Shown: piece after piece, positions 44,537 to 53,284 of the stretch
Position numbering within the stretch: position 1 is the stretch's first letter
Layout of the letters: every line of letters begins with the position of its first letter
Origin: DUTS01 sp050951605
GTDB lineage: Bacteria > Bacillota > Peptococcia > DRI-13 > DTU073
Direction: 5' to 3'
Length of the DNA stretch: 64,000 nucleotides
Assembly: GCA_050951605.1 (NCBI GenBank)
Contig: JBMNJJ010000003.1
Location: 62,001 to 126,000, forward strand
The notes under the pieces: generated by a model
The model's database searches: none
Told to the model about the DNA's origin: nothing
Seen by the model: the letters and a program-made list of their open reading frames with translations, nothing else
Made by a program: the position numbers and the translations under genes

Positions 44537-44983
44537 CTAGTTCTTCTTTTCTTCTACGGCTTTAATTTTGTCCACACGGCGCTGATGTCTACCGCCACTA
44601 AAAGAAGCACTTAACCATGCTTCTACTATTTCAAAAGCCAAACCTTTCCCAATAACCCGCTCACCAAGAGTCAAGATGTTGGCATTATTATGTTCACGTG
44701 AAGCCTTAGCTGAAAAAGTATCATGACATAAAGCTGCTCTAATCCCGGCAACTTTATTAGCTACAATACTTACCCCAATACCTGTCCCACATACTATAAT
44801 ACCATCCGTGCACTCTCCGGAAGCAACAGCCTGAGCAACAGTTAAAGCAATATCAGGATAGTCACAAGATTCCGGACTAAAAGTCCCATAGTCTTCATAA
44901 TTATAATTCTTTTCCTTTAGCCACTTTTTTATTTCTTCTTTGAGCTTAAATCCACCGTGGTCTGAACCTAAAGCAATTTTCAA
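44537..44983 (-). CDS. rpiB: ribose-5-phosphate isomerase B
   Basis: 148-residue RpiB/LacA/LacB isomerase interconverting ribose 5-phosphate and ribulose 5-phosphate. Marks are KIALGSDHGGFKLKEEIKKW, the catalytic-cysteine stretch DGIIVCGTGIGVSIVANKV, and AALCHDTFSAKASREHNNAN. It overlaps nothing and lies 3 bp downstream of the phosphatase gene. Intact, normal length. Confidence 0.96.
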   Translation of the reverse strand: MKIALGSDHGGFKLKEEIKKWLKEKNYNYEDYGTFSPESCDYPDIALTVAQAVASGECTDGIIVCGTGIGVSIVANKVAGIRAALCHDTFSAKASREHNNANILTLGERVIGKGLAFEIVEAWLSASFSGGRHQRRVDKIKAVEEKKN

Positions 44984-44986
44984 AGC

Positions 44987-45508
44987 TCAACCCCCTCCTT
45001 GTAAAGTTAAAAATCTTTTCATAGCTTGTGGAATGTAACGTGAAAGCTCTTCTGCACAAGCACGATATACTGCCACCGACTGCCCAAAAGGATCGAGTAT
45101 CTCCAAATTTGGCAATTCCTTTACTTTTTCATCTAACGCATATTCTTTTAAAAGATAAACTTTTTTACTCCCGGCTTCTCTCTGTGTTTTGCTATAAACT
45201 TGAGAAAGTAACTTTTCTACATATCTTTGCTGCCCCATCGTCATCGTAAGAATTAAATCTGCTTCTTGCAATAATTCCTCTGTCAAAAAACTAGCCTGAT
45301 GATTAGATAAATCTAAACCTAATTCTAACATAACTTCTCTAGCTTGGGGAGAGGCCGGAGCATCAGGAAAAGCACTTAGTCCTGCCGAAATGACACGTAA
45401 ATCTATTTTTTGACGGTGCAAATAATCTTTCGCCAAAACTTCCGCCATAGGACTGCGACAAGTATTCCCTGTACAAACAAAAAGAACTGTTTTTGTTTTC
45501 CTTTCCAT
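44987..45508 (-). CDS. ywlE: low-molecular-weight protein arginine/tyrosine phosphatase (YwlE-like)
   Basis: 173-residue LMW-PTP-fold phosphatase. The P-loop is VCTGNTCRSPMAEVLA near residue 12 and the general-acid aspartate is in LDPFGQSVAVYRACAEELSR. The threonine after the P-loop glycine-asparagine (C-T-G-N-T-C-R-S) corresponds to the residue that gives YwlE its phosphoarginine preference in Bacillus, so it may be an arginine phosphatase. No McsB kinase lies in the window. Position between mntP and rpiB is conserved. Confidence 0.9.
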   Translation of the reverse strand: MERKTKTVLFVCTGNTCRSPMAEVLAKDYLHRQKIDLRVISAGLSAFPDAPASPQAREVMLELGLDLSNHQASFLTEELLQEADLILTMTMGQQRYVEKLLSQVYSKTQREAGSKKVYLLKEYALDEKVKELPNLEILDPFGQSVAVYRACAEELSRYIPQAMKRFLTLQGGG

Positions 45509-45528
45509 TCATTCTCCCCCATTTCACC

Positions 45529-46116
45529 TTACCAAATTAAAATTTTAAGTCCCAATAAAACCAAAATTATTCCTCCCAATAAACCGGCCTTAGACCCCAC
45601 AACCTTACTTAAACCTTGCCCAAAAACAAGCCCGGTCATCGTCATTAAACCAGCCGTAACTCCCATCGTGATTACAGTTAAAAATAAATCCACTTGCAAA
45701 GTCCCCAGACCAAAACCTACCGTTAAAGCATCTATACTTACGCTTCCTGCCATTAAAATCAGGCTGAGAGGATTTTTTAGATTAATACCCGCATCTTTTT
45801 TACCAACAAGACTTTTTGGTGTTCTCACTGCATGCTTTACAAAATTATGCTCTCGCAAATTGTCCCCCACCATATTTAAACCAATAGCTAAAAGAATGAG
45901 AGCACCGATAGTACTAGCAATTGGACCGGCAATGTTTCCCAAATAAGCACCTACATAAAGACCGATTAAGGGCATAAAAATATGAAAGATACTAACCACG
46001 CCGGAGACCAGCAAAATTTCCTTTATTTTTACCCCTAATAAACCAATCCCTATCGCTACGGAAAAGGCATCCACCCCTAAAGCTACTGAAACTAATAAAA
46101 CGGCTGGATAATTCAT
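45529..46116 (-). CDS. mntP: manganese efflux pump MntP
   Basis: 195-residue integral membrane exporter with six helices in two repeats. Repeat signatures are VALGVDAFSVAIGIGLLG and MAGSVSIDALTVGFGLGTLQ, each with an aspartate in a membrane helix that binds manganese. Other helices include GPIASTIGALILLAIGLNMV and KAGLLGGIILVLLGLKILIW. Only 19 bp separate it from the Sua5 gene, so no yybP-ykoY riboswitch is directly in front of it. Intact. Confidence 0.93.
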   Translation of the reverse strand: MNYPAVLLVSVALGVDAFSVAIGIGLLGVKIKEILLVSGVVSIFHIFMPLIGLYVGAYLGNIAGPIASTIGALILLAIGLNMVGDNLREHNFVKHAVRTPKSLVGKKDAGINLKNPLSLILMAGSVSIDALTVGFGLGTLQVDLFLTVITMGVTAGLMTMTGLVFGQGLSKVVGSKAGLLGGIILVLLGLKILIW

Positions 46117-46135
46117 CTTCTCTCTCCTTAACCTC

Positions 46136-47200
46136 TCAAACGTTAATAACCCGACCGCCGGCAGATTTAAGTAAGCGATTCATCAGAGCTACCCCCAACC
46201 CTTCTTGCCGATAAGTCTCAGTGAAAATAACATCCACACCCGCTAGGTCACAATTTCTCAATTCACCATAAATTATACGTGCAATATCTGCGAAATGAGA
46301 ACCACTACCTAAGTTTTGTTGATAAAGCACAGGCAGTTCTTCAGTCACTTCTCCTAAGGCTGCCCATGTTTCCGCTGTTAAAAGAAGCCCTATGTTTTTC
46401 CCTTGGCTAGAATAATAATTAACAAGTTCTTTAATTTTGGGGGCAACCTTTACGCTAGCTCCCTGAATTAAAATAACTTTAGCACGCGGAGAATAATGCG
46501 TATATTTCATGCCCGGTGATTTAGGTTTTTGTTGTGAATCGGATAAACCCGGGTCCATTCTTACCGTACCTAAAATAGCTGTCAATTCCTCATAAGTAAC
46601 TCCACCCGGCCGCAAAATAACCGGAACAACACCGGATAAGTCCAAAACAGTAGACTCCAGTCCTACACCTGTAGGACCACTTTCTAAGACAGCATCAATC
46701 CGTCCACCTAAATCAGTGTACACATGTTGCCCTGTCGTCGGGCTAGGATAGCCGGAGCGATTTGCACTAGGAGCAGCTAAAGGAACACCACTTTCTTTGA
46801 TTAAAGCTAACGCTACCGGATGCCGAGGCATACGTATAGCCACTGTATCCAGTCCTGCCGTAACCACAGCAGGAATTATTTTTTCTTTAGGTAAGACTAA
46901 AGTCAAAGGTCCAGGCCAAAAAGTAGACATTAATTTCTCCGCTCTTTTATCTACCTGACGTGCTAAGCACCAAACATCTTTAAAGTTAGCAACATGTAGA
47001 ATTAAAGGATTATCAGCCGGTCTTCCTTTAGCTTTAAATATTTTCTCCACTGCCTCGGAATTAAGCCCATTAGCCCCCAAGCCATAGACTGTTTCCGTAG
47101 GAAAAGCCACTAATCCGCCTTGACGGATCAAAGTGGCTGCTTGTTTAATTATTTGAGAGTCAGGCTGAGTAGCTGATATTTGCCAAAATTGTGTTTTCAA
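46136..47200 (-). CDS. threonylcarbamoyl-AMP synthase (Sua5/YwlC)
   Basis: Makes L-threonylcarbamoyl-AMP for the t6A modification at tRNA position 37. The start is set at the TTG at 47200 after AGAAGGA, giving 354 residues; an in-frame earlier start lacks a site. The YrdC domain has LIRQGGLVAFPTETVYGLGA, IFKAKGRPADNPLILHV, FWPGPLTLVL, VAIRMPRHPVALALI and APSANRSGYPSPTTGQHV. The C-terminal Sua5 domain (about residues 240-350) begins PGMKYTHYSPRAKVILI. The two-domain Sua5 form is usual in Firmicutes. It follows prmC. Confidence 0.93.
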   Translation of the reverse strand: MKTQFWQISATQPDSQIIKQAATLIRQGGLVAFPTETVYGLGANGLNSEAVEKIFKAKGRPADNPLILHVANFKDVWCLARQVDKRAEKLMSTFWPGPLTLVLPKEKIIPAVVTAGLDTVAIRMPRHPVALALIKESGVPLAAPSANRSGYPSPTTGQHVYTDLGGRIDAVLESGPTGVGLESTVLDLSGVVPVILRPGGVTYEELTAILGTVRMDPGLSDSQQKPKSPGMKYTHYSPRAKVILIQGASVKVAPKIKELVNYYSSQGKNIGLLLTAETWAALGEVTEELPVLYQQNLGSGSHFADIARIIYGELRNCDLAGVDVIFTETYRQEGLGVALMNRLLKSAGGRVINV

Positions 47201-47268
47201 ATATTTTTCCTTCTTTCTTTCGCAAGGTTCTGAACGAAGCACCAAAACGGGAAACGATATAACATATT

Positions 47269-48138
47269 TTAGTATACCACAACTCTATCCCGTCCCTCTA
47301 GGTCTCGCACAATCCTCAAAGGTCCCCACCCATTATCCTGCAAAATTCCTACTACGGATATTGCCTGCTGCCAACCAATTTCCAAAAGAAGATGCCCACT
47401 CAAAGCTAAATAGTCCCTAGCCTTAACCGCAATTCCGCGATAATAAACCAACCCATCTTGCCCACCGGCTAAGGCTATTCTCGGTTCCTGTTGAACTTCC
47501 GGTGATAATTCTTGTATTTCTTCAGCATTGAGATAAGGTGGATTAGAAGCAATTAAATCAAATTTTTCTCTCGGAGAAAGAGGTGTAAAAAGATTACCTA
47601 TCAGAAACTGAATTCTTTTCTCAACACCAAGTTTTTCCGCATTTTCACGAGCAACTTCTATCGCTCTTGCCGAAATATCTGTAGCCACCACTGAAGCATT
47701 CGGTAAATAGTAAGCCAAACTTACAGCAATAGCCCCACTACCTGTACCTAAATCTAAGATTCTAGGATTATCTCGTTCCCGCAAAAGCTTAATCGCTTCC
47801 TCTACTAATATTTCCGTATCCCAACGTGGTATAAGAACAGCAGGAGAGACTTTAAAAGGTAAAGACATAAATTCTTTTTCCGCAAGCAAATAATGCAAAG
47901 GAGTAAAAGAACCACGTTTTTTTATAAAAAACACATACTGCTCCCAAGTAGCCTCATCAATAATTTCCTTAGATTCTAGTATTACCTTCCAAGCTTCTTT
48001 TTGCCAAGCTTTAGCTAGAAGAAGGCGAGCTTCTTGCTTGGCATCTTCTTGAGTAAATCCTTGTTCACTTAAAAAAGAAACCGCCCACTGCAGAGCCTCC
48101 ACCCCAGTTTGCGGTCTGTCTTGACTGTTTAACATCAT
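47269..48138 (-). CDS. prmC: peptide chain release factor N5-glutamine methyltransferase
   Basis: Methylates the GGQ glutamine of release factors using SAM. 289 residues. The N-terminal helical domain (ALQWAVSFLSEQGFTQEDAK) precedes the class I methyltransferase domain: PLHYLLAEKEFMSLPFKVSP, AVLIPRWDTEILVEEAI, ILDLGTGSGAIAVSLAYYLP and the catalytic NPPYL motif in FDLIASNPPYLNAEEIQ. It overlaps prfA by 4 bp, matching its substrate partner. Confidence 0.96.
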   Translation of the reverse strand: MMLNSQDRPQTGVEALQWAVSFLSEQGFTQEDAKQEARLLLAKAWQKEAWKVILESKEIIDEATWEQYVFFIKKRGSFTPLHYLLAEKEFMSLPFKVSPAVLIPRWDTEILVEEAIKLLRERDNPRILDLGTGSGAIAVSLAYYLPNASVVATDISARAIEVARENAEKLGVEKRIQFLIGNLFTPLSPREKFDLIASNPPYLNAEEIQELSPEVQQEPRIALAGGQDGLVYYRGIAVKARDYLALSGHLLLEIGWQQAISVVGILQDNGWGPLRIVRDLEGRDRVVVY

Positions 48139-49208
48139 GATTCCACCTGCTTTAATTTTTCAGTCTGATCCGTGGTAATCAAAGCTTCAATAAATTCATC
48201 GAGTTCACCTTGCAGAACATCTTCTAAACGATAGGAGGTTAAATTAATACGGTGGTCCGTAACCCTACCCTGAGGAAAATTATAAGTGCGAATCCTCTCA
48301 CTACGGTCACCACTTCCCACCATAATCCGACGGACATGAGCCATTTCCCCTGTTTGTTCTTCTTGCATTTTTTCTAAAACCCGTGCTCGTAAAACTTTCA
48401 TCGCTTTGTCTTTATTTTTGTGCTGAGATTTTTCATCCTGGCAAGAAACTACTATACCTGTAGGTAAATGCGTAATCCGTACCGCTGATTGTGTCGTATT
48501 CACAGACTGCCCACCAGGTCCACTAGAACAAAAAAGGTCAACCCTAATCTCATTGGGGTTTATTTCTACATCAACCTCTTCTGCTTCGGGTAAAACAGCT
48601 ACAGTTGCTGCCGAAGTATGAATCCTTCCACCTGATTCGGTAACAGGAACGCGTTGCACCCGATGCACACCACTTTCAAACTTTAAGCGACTGTAAGCAC
48701 CCTTCCCCTCAATCATTATAATTGCCTCTTTAAAACCGCCAATGTCTGTATAGTTAGAAGAAAGCATTTCCACTTTCCAGCCTTTTTTTTCCGCATAACG
48801 GCTATACATTTTTAATAAATCAGCAGCAAAAAGAGCCGCTTCTTCTCCCCCCGTACCACCCCTTATTTCTATAATCACGTTCTTTTCATCGTGAGGGTCT
48901 CGCGGGAGAAGTAGAATTTTCAAATCTTCTTCCAAGACTTCTTTTTTAGTCTCGAGTTCTGCCAGGTCTGTTTCTACTAATTCTCTAAACTCGGTCTCTG
49001 ACTCATTTTCTAATAGCTCTTCATTCTCCTCAATGTTTTGTAAAACTTCTTTGTATTCCCGATAAACAGCAATAATCTCTTCCAAAGCGGCATGAGCTTT
49101 CGTATGTTTTTGCCATTCACTCTGCTTTGCAATAACCTCTGGGTCACTAATTAACCGGGTCAGTTCTTCATAACGTTCTTCCAATTGTTTTAATTTCGCT
49201 AACATCAT
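48135..49208 (-). CDS. prfA: peptide chain release factor 1
   Basis: Recognises UAA and UAG stop codons and triggers hydrolysis of peptidyl-tRNA. 357 residues. Domain 1 is a helical bundle (LEERYEELTRLISDPEVIAK). The anticodon-like tripeptide region follows VPVTESGGRIHTSAATVAVL, and the catalytic GGQ is in FCSSGPGGQSVNTTQSAVRI near residue 233. Upstream is the DUF1385 gene with a 23-bp gap; downstream prmC overlaps it. Intact. Confidence 0.97.
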   Translation of the reverse strand: MMLAKLKQLEERYEELTRLISDPEVIAKQSEWQKHTKAHAALEEIIAVYREYKEVLQNIEENEELLENESETEFRELVETDLAELETKKEVLEEDLKILLLPRDPHDEKNVIIEIRGGTGGEEAALFAADLLKMYSRYAEKKGWKVEMLSSNYTDIGGFKEAIIMIEGKGAYSRLKFESGVHRVQRVPVTESGGRIHTSAATVAVLPEAEEVDVEINPNEIRVDLFCSSGPGGQSVNTTQSAVRITHLPTGIVVSCQDEKSQHKNKDKAMKVLRARVLEKMQEEQTGEMAHVRRIMVGSGDRSERIRTYNFPQGRVTDHRINLTSYRLEDVLQGELDEFIEALITTDQTEKLKQVES

Positions 49209-49231
49209 TATCCACTTCCCCTATATTTTAA

Positions 49232-50167
49232 CTACATCTTATTCTCAACATTTAAATATACAGATGGACTTATTTCCTTTTTGATAAGTTTTTCTCCTTC
49301 TTCAGCTTCTAAAACTTTTTGTAAAGCACAAATAGCCACTTCCAACTGACTATCATCCGGCTCCCTCGTCGTTAATTTTTGCAACCATAACCCGGGAGCA
49401 CTTAAAATTTTCATTACTAATAGATGCTGATATTTTCCCGTAAATTTAAGAAACTCATAAGAAAAACCTGCCACTACGGGAAGAAGGAGAACACGTGATA
49501 ACAAGCGCGCTCCTAAATCAAGGTCACCTAGTACAGAAAAAACTAAAATACTAATAATCATCACAAAAAGCAAAAAACTTGTTCCGCAACGCGGGTGCAA
49601 AGTCGAATAGCGGCGCGCATTTTCCACAATAAGGTCTTCCCCTGCTTCATAGGCATGAATAGTTTTATGCTCAGCCCCATGATATTCAAAAACTCTCTGA
49701 ATATCCTTCATCACAGAAATAGCTACAACATAAAGAAGAAAGATAAGTACCCTAAACACACCCTCCAACAAATTCTGCAAAAAATGGCCCGGAACATAAG
49801 CTAAAAAAAGGTGAGCCAAACCTACAGGTAAAAGGAAGAATAAAGCCGTTCCCGCCACCAAGGCAATAGTAACAGAAAGCCCCATTTCTAAAGGAGTAAT
49901 AGATTCTCCTTCGCCTTCCCCTTCCACAACTTGATTAGCTGAATAAGCTAATGTTTTTACCCCCATAATTAATGACTCGATTAACGCTACAAACCCCCTA
50001 ATTAAAGGAAGTTTGAGTATACGAAAACGTTCCATTACCGAATGAACATCTTGTAATTTTAAAACGATTTCTTCGGGAGTTCTCCTTACAGCAACAGCCA
50101 TATTCTTTTTTCCACGCATCATTACACCTTCGATAACTGCTTGCCCTCCATAAGTGGAGTGGGACAT
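49232..50167 (-). CDS. DUF1385 family membrane protein (YqhQ-like)
   Basis: Membrane protein of unknown function common in Firmicutes. The ATG at 50167 (MSHSTYGGQAVIEGVMMRGK) after GGTGGGC fits the conserved N-terminus; a start at 50179 is also open. 311 residues. The signature GGQAVIEGVMMRG, PLIRGFVALIESLIMG, the EYHGAEHKTIHAYEAGE motif with conserved histidines, and YSTLHPRCGTSFLLFVM are visible, interleaved with about five membrane helices. The His-rich motif suggests a metal-dependent membrane enzyme, but no function is established. It precedes prfA, as in many Clostridia. Confidence 0.9.
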   Translation of the reverse strand: MSHSTYGGQAVIEGVMMRGKKNMAVAVRRTPEEIVLKLQDVHSVMERFRILKLPLIRGFVALIESLIMGVKTLAYSANQVVEGEGEGESITPLEMGLSVTIALVAGTALFFLLPVGLAHLFLAYVPGHFLQNLLEGVFRVLIFLLYVVAISVMKDIQRVFEYHGAEHKTIHAYEAGEDLIVENARRYSTLHPRCGTSFLLFVMIISILVFSVLGDLDLGARLLSRVLLLPVVAGFSYEFLKFTGKYQHLLVMKILSAPGLWLQKLTTREPDDSQLEVAICALQKVLEAEEGEKLIKKEISPSVYLNVENKM

Positions 50168-50240
50168 TGTGTAGCCCACCTTTCTAATACAACGGTTACT
50201 CGAAGCTCAAATAGAACTTAAACAGAAACAAAAACCCTAG

Positions 50241-50270
50241 AAAAATATAGCAGAGCCGGAAGCTCTGCTA
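50241..50270 (-). terminator. intrinsic terminator of rpmE
   Basis: TAGCAGAGC (50249-50257) pairs with GCTCTGCTA (50262-50270), and the minus strand continues TATTTTTC. It lies 10 bp after the rpmE stop. Confidence 0.88.
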
Positions 50271-50279
50271 CTTGTTGAC

Positions 50280-50480
50280 TTATTCTAGACCGTACTTATT
50301 TTTAAACCGCTCCACACGCCCCCTCGTGTAGACATTACGCTGTTTTCCACTAAAGAAAGGGTGACATTTCGAACAAAGTTCAACACGCAAATCTTTCTTT
50401 GTAGAGCCTGTTTCAAAAGTTTCACCACACACACAAGTAACGGTAGCTTTAAAATATTGCGGATGAATATCCTTTTTCAT
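50280..50480 (-). CDS. rpmE: ribosomal protein L31
   Basis: 66-residue zinc-binding (type A) L31. The start is the ATG at 50480 (MKKDIHPQYF) behind AAGGTG; the longer open frame upstream is untranslated leader. Zinc ligands are CVCGETFETGS and ELCSKCHPFFSGKQRN, four cysteines in all. It is transcribed from its own strong promoter and ended by its own terminator. The gene order glpX-rpmE lacks the rho gene found between them in Bacillus. Confidence 0.97.
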   Translation of the reverse strand: MKKDIHPQYFKATVTCVCGETFETGSTKKDLRVELCSKCHPFFSGKQRNVYTRGRVERFKNKYGLE

Positions 50481-50556
50481 ACTTACACCTTCTTTCAAGC
50501 TCTTGCCCCTAAGCTTATACATTTTAATTATAGTTTTTAGCTCATTACAATTTGTT

Positions 50557-50585
50557 ATTATAGCATACCGTTTCGCTGTGTGCAA
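50557..50585 (-). promoter_or_regulatory. sigma-A promoter of rpmE
   Basis: Minus strand: TTGCAC (50580-50585), 17-bp spacer, TATAAT (50557-50562), giving a leader of about 70 nt before the L31 start. Such leaders can carry L31 autoregulation, but no motif was recognised. Confidence 0.78.
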
Positions 50586-50603
50586 GAGTCGTTTTTTCTC
50601 TAT

Positions 50604-51599
50604 TTAAACAACTTCTACATATTGTGATTTTTTATCCATACAATGTCGCGCCTCTAAGAAACGAATCGTTCCCGACGCTCCACGCATAATGACCGTATGT
50701 GTAGTAACATAATTCCCATAATAACGCACACCTTTAAGAAAATCACCATCGGTTACCCCGGTAGCTGCAAAAATTACGTCATCACCCTTTACTAAATCAT
50801 CTAACGTCAGAATTTTTTTCAAGTCTATAACCCCTAATTTATGTGCACGTTCTATCTCTTGCTTATTTTCCGGCCAAAGTCTACCCTGAAACTCTCCACC
50901 GGTACAACGTAAAGCAGCAGCGGCCAACACTCCTTCCGGTGCTCCCCCAATACCTAAGACCATATCTACACCTGAACCGGGGATACAAGTAGCTACAGCC
51001 GGAGAAACATCTCCATCAGTAATTAACTTAATTCGTGCCCCGATTTCTCGCAATTCTTCAATAATCTTTTTATGCCGCTCGCGATCTAAAACAACAACAG
51101 TAACGTCTTGCACCGTTTTATCCAAACTTTTAGCGACCGCCTTTACATTTTCAGTAACACTGGCATCAAGACTAATTTTTCCCACTGCAGCAGGACCTGC
51201 AGCTATTTTTTCCATATACATATCCGGAGCATGAAGCAAATGACCCTTAGGGGCAACCGCTAAAACGGAAATAGCCCCAGTCAATCCCTTCGCTACCAGA
51301 TTAGTCCCTTCTAAAGGGTCAACCGCAACATCAACCTGTACATGTTTCCCTGTACCTACTTTTTCCCCAATGTAAAGCATGGGGGCTTCATCCATCTCCC
51401 CTTCACCAATTACTACTTCTCCATCAATATTTACAGTATCAAACATACGGCGCATCGCACCTACAGAAGCATCATCAGCAGCAATTTTATCACCACGTCC
51501 CCACCAACGGCCACAAGCAATCGCTGCGGCTTCCGTAACACGAGCAAATTCTAAAGCTAATTCTCGCTCCATTACTGAGCACAGTCTTTCCGTAGACAT
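50604..51599 (-). CDS. glpX: class II fructose-1,6-bisphosphatase
   Basis: Gluconeogenic phosphatase of the GlpX family. The ATG at 51599 (MSTERLCSVMERELALEFAR) follows GAGGAGG; 331 residues. Key motifs are WWGRGDKIAADDASVGAMR, IGEGEMDEAPMLYIGE with metal-binding acids, VDPLEGTNLVAKGLTGAISV and IGGAPEGVLAAAALRCTGGE. Together with fba and the transaldolase-like gene it forms a sugar-phosphate cluster. Intact. Confidence 0.95.
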   Translation of the reverse strand: MSTERLCSVMERELALEFARVTEAAAIACGRWWGRGDKIAADDASVGAMRRMFDTVNIDGEVVIGEGEMDEAPMLYIGEKVGTGKHVQVDVAVDPLEGTNLVAKGLTGAISVLAVAPKGHLLHAPDMYMEKIAAGPAAVGKISLDASVTENVKAVAKSLDKTVQDVTVVVLDRERHKKIIEELREIGARIKLITDGDVSPAVATCIPGSGVDMVLGIGGAPEGVLAAAALRCTGGEFQGRLWPENKQEIERAHKLGVIDLKKILTLDDLVKGDDVIFAATGVTDGDFLKGVRYYGNYVTTHTVIMRGASGTIRFLEARHCMDKKSQYVEVV

Positions 51600-51678
51600 T
51601 TTCTTTCCTCCTCTTAATCTCTTTTCCTCCATAAATAACAAGGGCCGAATGCTACCCTAAATGAATTATATCTGGCTC

Positions 51679-52323
51679 TTACTGTGCTCGAGTTTGCCAA
51701 TCTCGTTTAAACTTTTCTAACCCCACTGTTGTCAACGGATGCTCAAACATTTGCCGGAAAACTTTATACGGTATTGTCGCAATATCTGCTCCCACTTTTG
51801 AGGCTTCGATTACATGTAAAGGATGCCGGATACTAGCAGCAATTACCTGAGTCGGTAGCTGATAAAACTTATACATTTCGACAATATCGCGAACTAAAGC
51901 CATCCCCTCAAGCCCTATATCATCTAATCTTCCTACAAAAGGGCTCACAAAAGTGGCCCCGGCTCTGGCCGCTAAAAGTGCTTGATTTTGAGAAAAGACT
52001 AATGTGACATTAGTTTTTATTCCTTCACGGGATAAAACAGGCAAACTTTTTATACCTTCTCTCGTCATCGGGATTTTTATAACTACGTTAGCACCAATCC
52101 CCGCTAATTGCCGTGCCTCTTCAATCATCCCCCAAGTATCTGTAGCTAACACTTCGGCACTAACAGGACCGGAGATTAGTGCTGAAATTTCTTCAACTAT
52201 GGCAAAGAAGTTTTTGTTTTCTCTCGCTATTAAAGTAGGATTAGTCGTAACCCCTGTAATTACTCCGTAAGGGGCCACCTCTTTTATTTCGGCTAGATTG
52301 GCTGAATCTAAAAAAATCTCCAA
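51679..52323 (-). CDS. transaldolase-like protein (FSA/TalC family)
   Basis: 214-residue small transaldolase or fructose-6-phosphate aldolase. The TTG at 52323 (reading L-EIFLDSANLAEIKEV) follows GGAGGTGAAG and fits the family better than the ORF start at 52341. Marks are GVITGVTTNPTLIARENK, VVIKIPMTREGIKSLPVLSR, the Schiff-base region TNVTLVFSQNQALLAARAGA and FVSPFVGRLDDIG. In Firmicutes this subfamily is generally transaldolase (pentose phosphate pathway). Which activity dominates cannot be told from sequence. It follows fba. Confidence 0.92.
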   Translation of the reverse strand: MEIFLDSANLAEIKEVAPYGVITGVTTNPTLIARENKNFFAIVEEISALISGPVSAEVLATDTWGMIEEARQLAGIGANVVIKIPMTREGIKSLPVLSREGIKTNVTLVFSQNQALLAARAGATFVSPFVGRLDDIGLEGMALVRDIVEMYKFYQLPTQVIAASIRHPLHVIEASKVGADIATIPYKVFRQMFEHPLTTVGLEKFKRDWQTRAQ

Positions 52324-52343
52324 GGTCTTCACCTCCAACATTT

Positions 52344-52381
52344 AGCGGGTATCGGTTATTTAATAATATCCTCTACCCGCT
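52344..52381 (-). other. hairpin between fba and the transaldolase-like gene
   Basis: AGCGGGTA (52344-52351) pairs with TACCCGCT (52374-52381), spaced by an AT-rich loop. On the minus strand no T run follows, so it probably does not terminate transcription within this cluster and may instead modulate message stability or translation. Confidence 0.4.
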
Positions 52382-52399
52382 TTTACTGTTAGCATAATG

Positions 52400-53254
52400 T
52401 TAAGCTTGCCCCTTACTACCAAATACACGAATTTTTTCCCGCACGATTGCCGTCATCGCTTCCCGGGCCGGTCCTAAAAGTTTACGCGGGTCAATTTCCC
52501 GAGGACTTTTAGCCATCGCTCCTTTAATCCCTTGCACAAAGGCTTGACGAATATTCGTATCTATATTAACCTTGCGCACCCCTAAAGAAATTGCTTTCTT
52601 AATGTCAGCATCCGGTACACCGGAAGAACCATGCATAACGATAGGAATATCCACAAGAGCGCGAATCCTGGCTAATCTTTCAAAGTCTAATTGAGGTTCA
52701 AATTTATACTGACCATGGGCTGTTCCTATAGCTACCGCCAGTGAATCAACCCCCGTGTTTTCTACAAAATATTCAACTTCTTCCGGGTCAGTAAGCATAG
52801 CTTCTTTTTCATGAACTTCAATTTCATCTTCAGTCCCGGCTATTTTCCCTATTTCTGCTTCCGTAGAAACATTTACCGCAGAAGCTATTTCCACAATCTT
52901 CCTAGTGATAGCAATATTTTCTTCTAAAGGCAACTTGGAACCGTCAAACATGACCGAAGAAAAACCCCGGGCAATACACTGCACAACCTGTTGAAAGTCT
53001 GTCCCATGATCTAAATGTAAACAAACCGGAATCTTAGCATTTTTAGCCGCAGTAGTCACTAACCCCACAATATAATCAAGACCTGCGTATTTAATCGCCC
53101 CTTGACTCGCCTGAATAATCACCGGAGATTTTTCTGCTTCGGCAGCAGCAATAATAGCCTGCACTATTTCCATATTGTTGCAATTAAAAGCTCCTACTGC
53201 ATAATTTCCCTTTTCTGCTGCCATTAATAATTCTTTTCCTGTCACTAATGCCAT
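52400..53254 (-). CDS. fba: class II fructose-1,6-bisphosphate aldolase
   Basis: Zinc-dependent glycolytic aldolase, 284 residues. Marks are YAVGAFNCNNMEIVQAIIAA, the zinc-binding VCLHLDHGTDFQQVVQCIA, GFSSVMFDGSKLPLEENIA, TEAEIGKIAGTEDE, VAIGTAHGQYKF and VMHGSSGVPDADIKKAISLG, then KVNIDTNIRQAF. In Bacillus fbaA follows spo0F directly; here a zinc-ribbon gene separates them. Normal length, intact. Confidence 0.97.
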   Translation of the reverse strand: MALVTGKELLMAAEKGNYAVGAFNCNNMEIVQAIIAAAEAEKSPVIIQASQGAIKYAGLDYIVGLVTTAAKNAKIPVCLHLDHGTDFQQVVQCIARGFSSVMFDGSKLPLEENIAITRKIVEIASAVNVSTEAEIGKIAGTEDEIEVHEKEAMLTDPEEVEYFVENTGVDSLAVAIGTAHGQYKFEPQLDFERLARIRALVDIPIVMHGSSGVPDADIKKAISLGVRKVNIDTNIRQAFVQGIKGAMAKSPREIDPRKLLGPAREAMTAIVREKIRVFGSKGQA

Positions 53255-53284
53255 TTAGCGCACCTCCCTATAATATTTAATTTT

